Assembly (NCBI GenBank): GCA_964603125.1
Contig: CAZRUA010000091.1
Location: 1-14,364, forward strand
Length of the DNA: 14,364 nucleotides
From: CAZRUA01 sp964603125
GTDB lineage: Bacteria; Bacteroidota; Bacteroidia; B-17B0; Aurantibacillaceae
Direction of reading: 5' to 3'
Below the pieces are notes generated by a model. The model made no database searches, was not told the origin of the DNA, and saw only the letters and a list, made by a program, of their open reading frames with translations. Positions 14,311 to 14,364 of the stretch are shown one piece after another (the first letter of the stretch is position 1; each line of letters begins with the position of its first letter). The translations under genes and the position numbers were made by a program.

Positions 14311-14364
14311 GGAGAAATGGCAGAGCGGTCGAATGCGGCAGTCTTGAAAACTGTTGACTGTAAC
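14311..14364 (+). tRNA. tRNA-Ser(UGA), 3' part cut by the window end
   Basis: The acceptor strand starts with GGAGAAA at 14311, followed by TGGCAGAGCGGTCGAATGCG, the D-arm pattern of serine tRNAs. The anticodon arm GCAGT-CTTGAAA-ACTGT gives the anticodon TGA, which reads UCA and other UCN codons. The window stops in the long variable arm. Upstream, TAATTTCG (14298-14305) may be its -7 box, but a -33 partner is not clear. The gene is divergent from the GWxTD operon, 123 bases away. Confidence 0.93.

Noticed and set aside
14311..14364. tRNA-Ser as an integration site for a mobile element
   Set aside because: The 3' end of the tRNA, where attachment sites lie, is outside the window, and no integrase is present inside it.

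Overview
The window looks like a chromosomal piece of an uncultured or environmental member of the Bacteroidota. The DNA is AT-rich. Promoter-like sites fit the Bacteroidota consensus (TTTG, 19-20 bases, TAnnTTTG) and not E. coli -35/-10 boxes. Strong Shine-Dalgarno sequences are absent. The gene content is also typical of the phylum: a GWxTD-domain protein, a patatin fused to an outer-membrane barrel, a membrane-anchored LytTR regulator, and many secreted proteins of unknown function.

Left third (1 to about 3400), accessory in character. From right to left on the minus strand it holds a secreted orphan protein (2318-3361), a gene-free stretch of about 510 bases with two GC-rich hairpins (1808-2317), a cytoplasmic orphan (1115-1807), a six-repeat TPR lipoprotein (255-1052), and the first 16 codons of another gene (1-48) behind a long, strongly palindromic leader. 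The promoters before 1-48 and 1115-1807 share more than the basal consensus.

Middle (3505-7913), conserved housekeeping. One compact minus-strand operon runs from 7469 to 3505: a secreted, barrel-like protein, then lipA (lipoyl synthase), rimO (ribosomal protein S12 methylthiotransferase), then a four-helix membrane protein with a LytTR DNA-binding domain. The gaps are 6, 18 and 5 bases. LipA and RimO are both radical-SAM enzymes that insert sulfur and carry two Fe-S clusters each. An OsmC-family gene points away from this operon across only 39 bases.

Right part (8006-14364). A small plus-strand membrane protein (8006-8446) meets head-on, with a 4-base overlap, a second minus-strand gene group. 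That group runs from 14187 to 8443: GWxTD-domain secreted protein, family-2 glycosyltransferase, patatin/outer-membrane-barrel phospholipase-like protein with a GTG start, and an N-terminally anchored alpha/beta hydrolase. A tRNA-Ser(UGA) starts divergently at 14311 and is cut by the window end.

I found no CRISPR array, transposase, integrase, phage gene or recognisable defence operon. The most curious parts are the palindromic leader and shared promoter elements at the left end, the hairpin-rich gap, and an atypical oxyanion-hole motif in the patatin. I do not see convincing evidence for a whole new multi-gene system.
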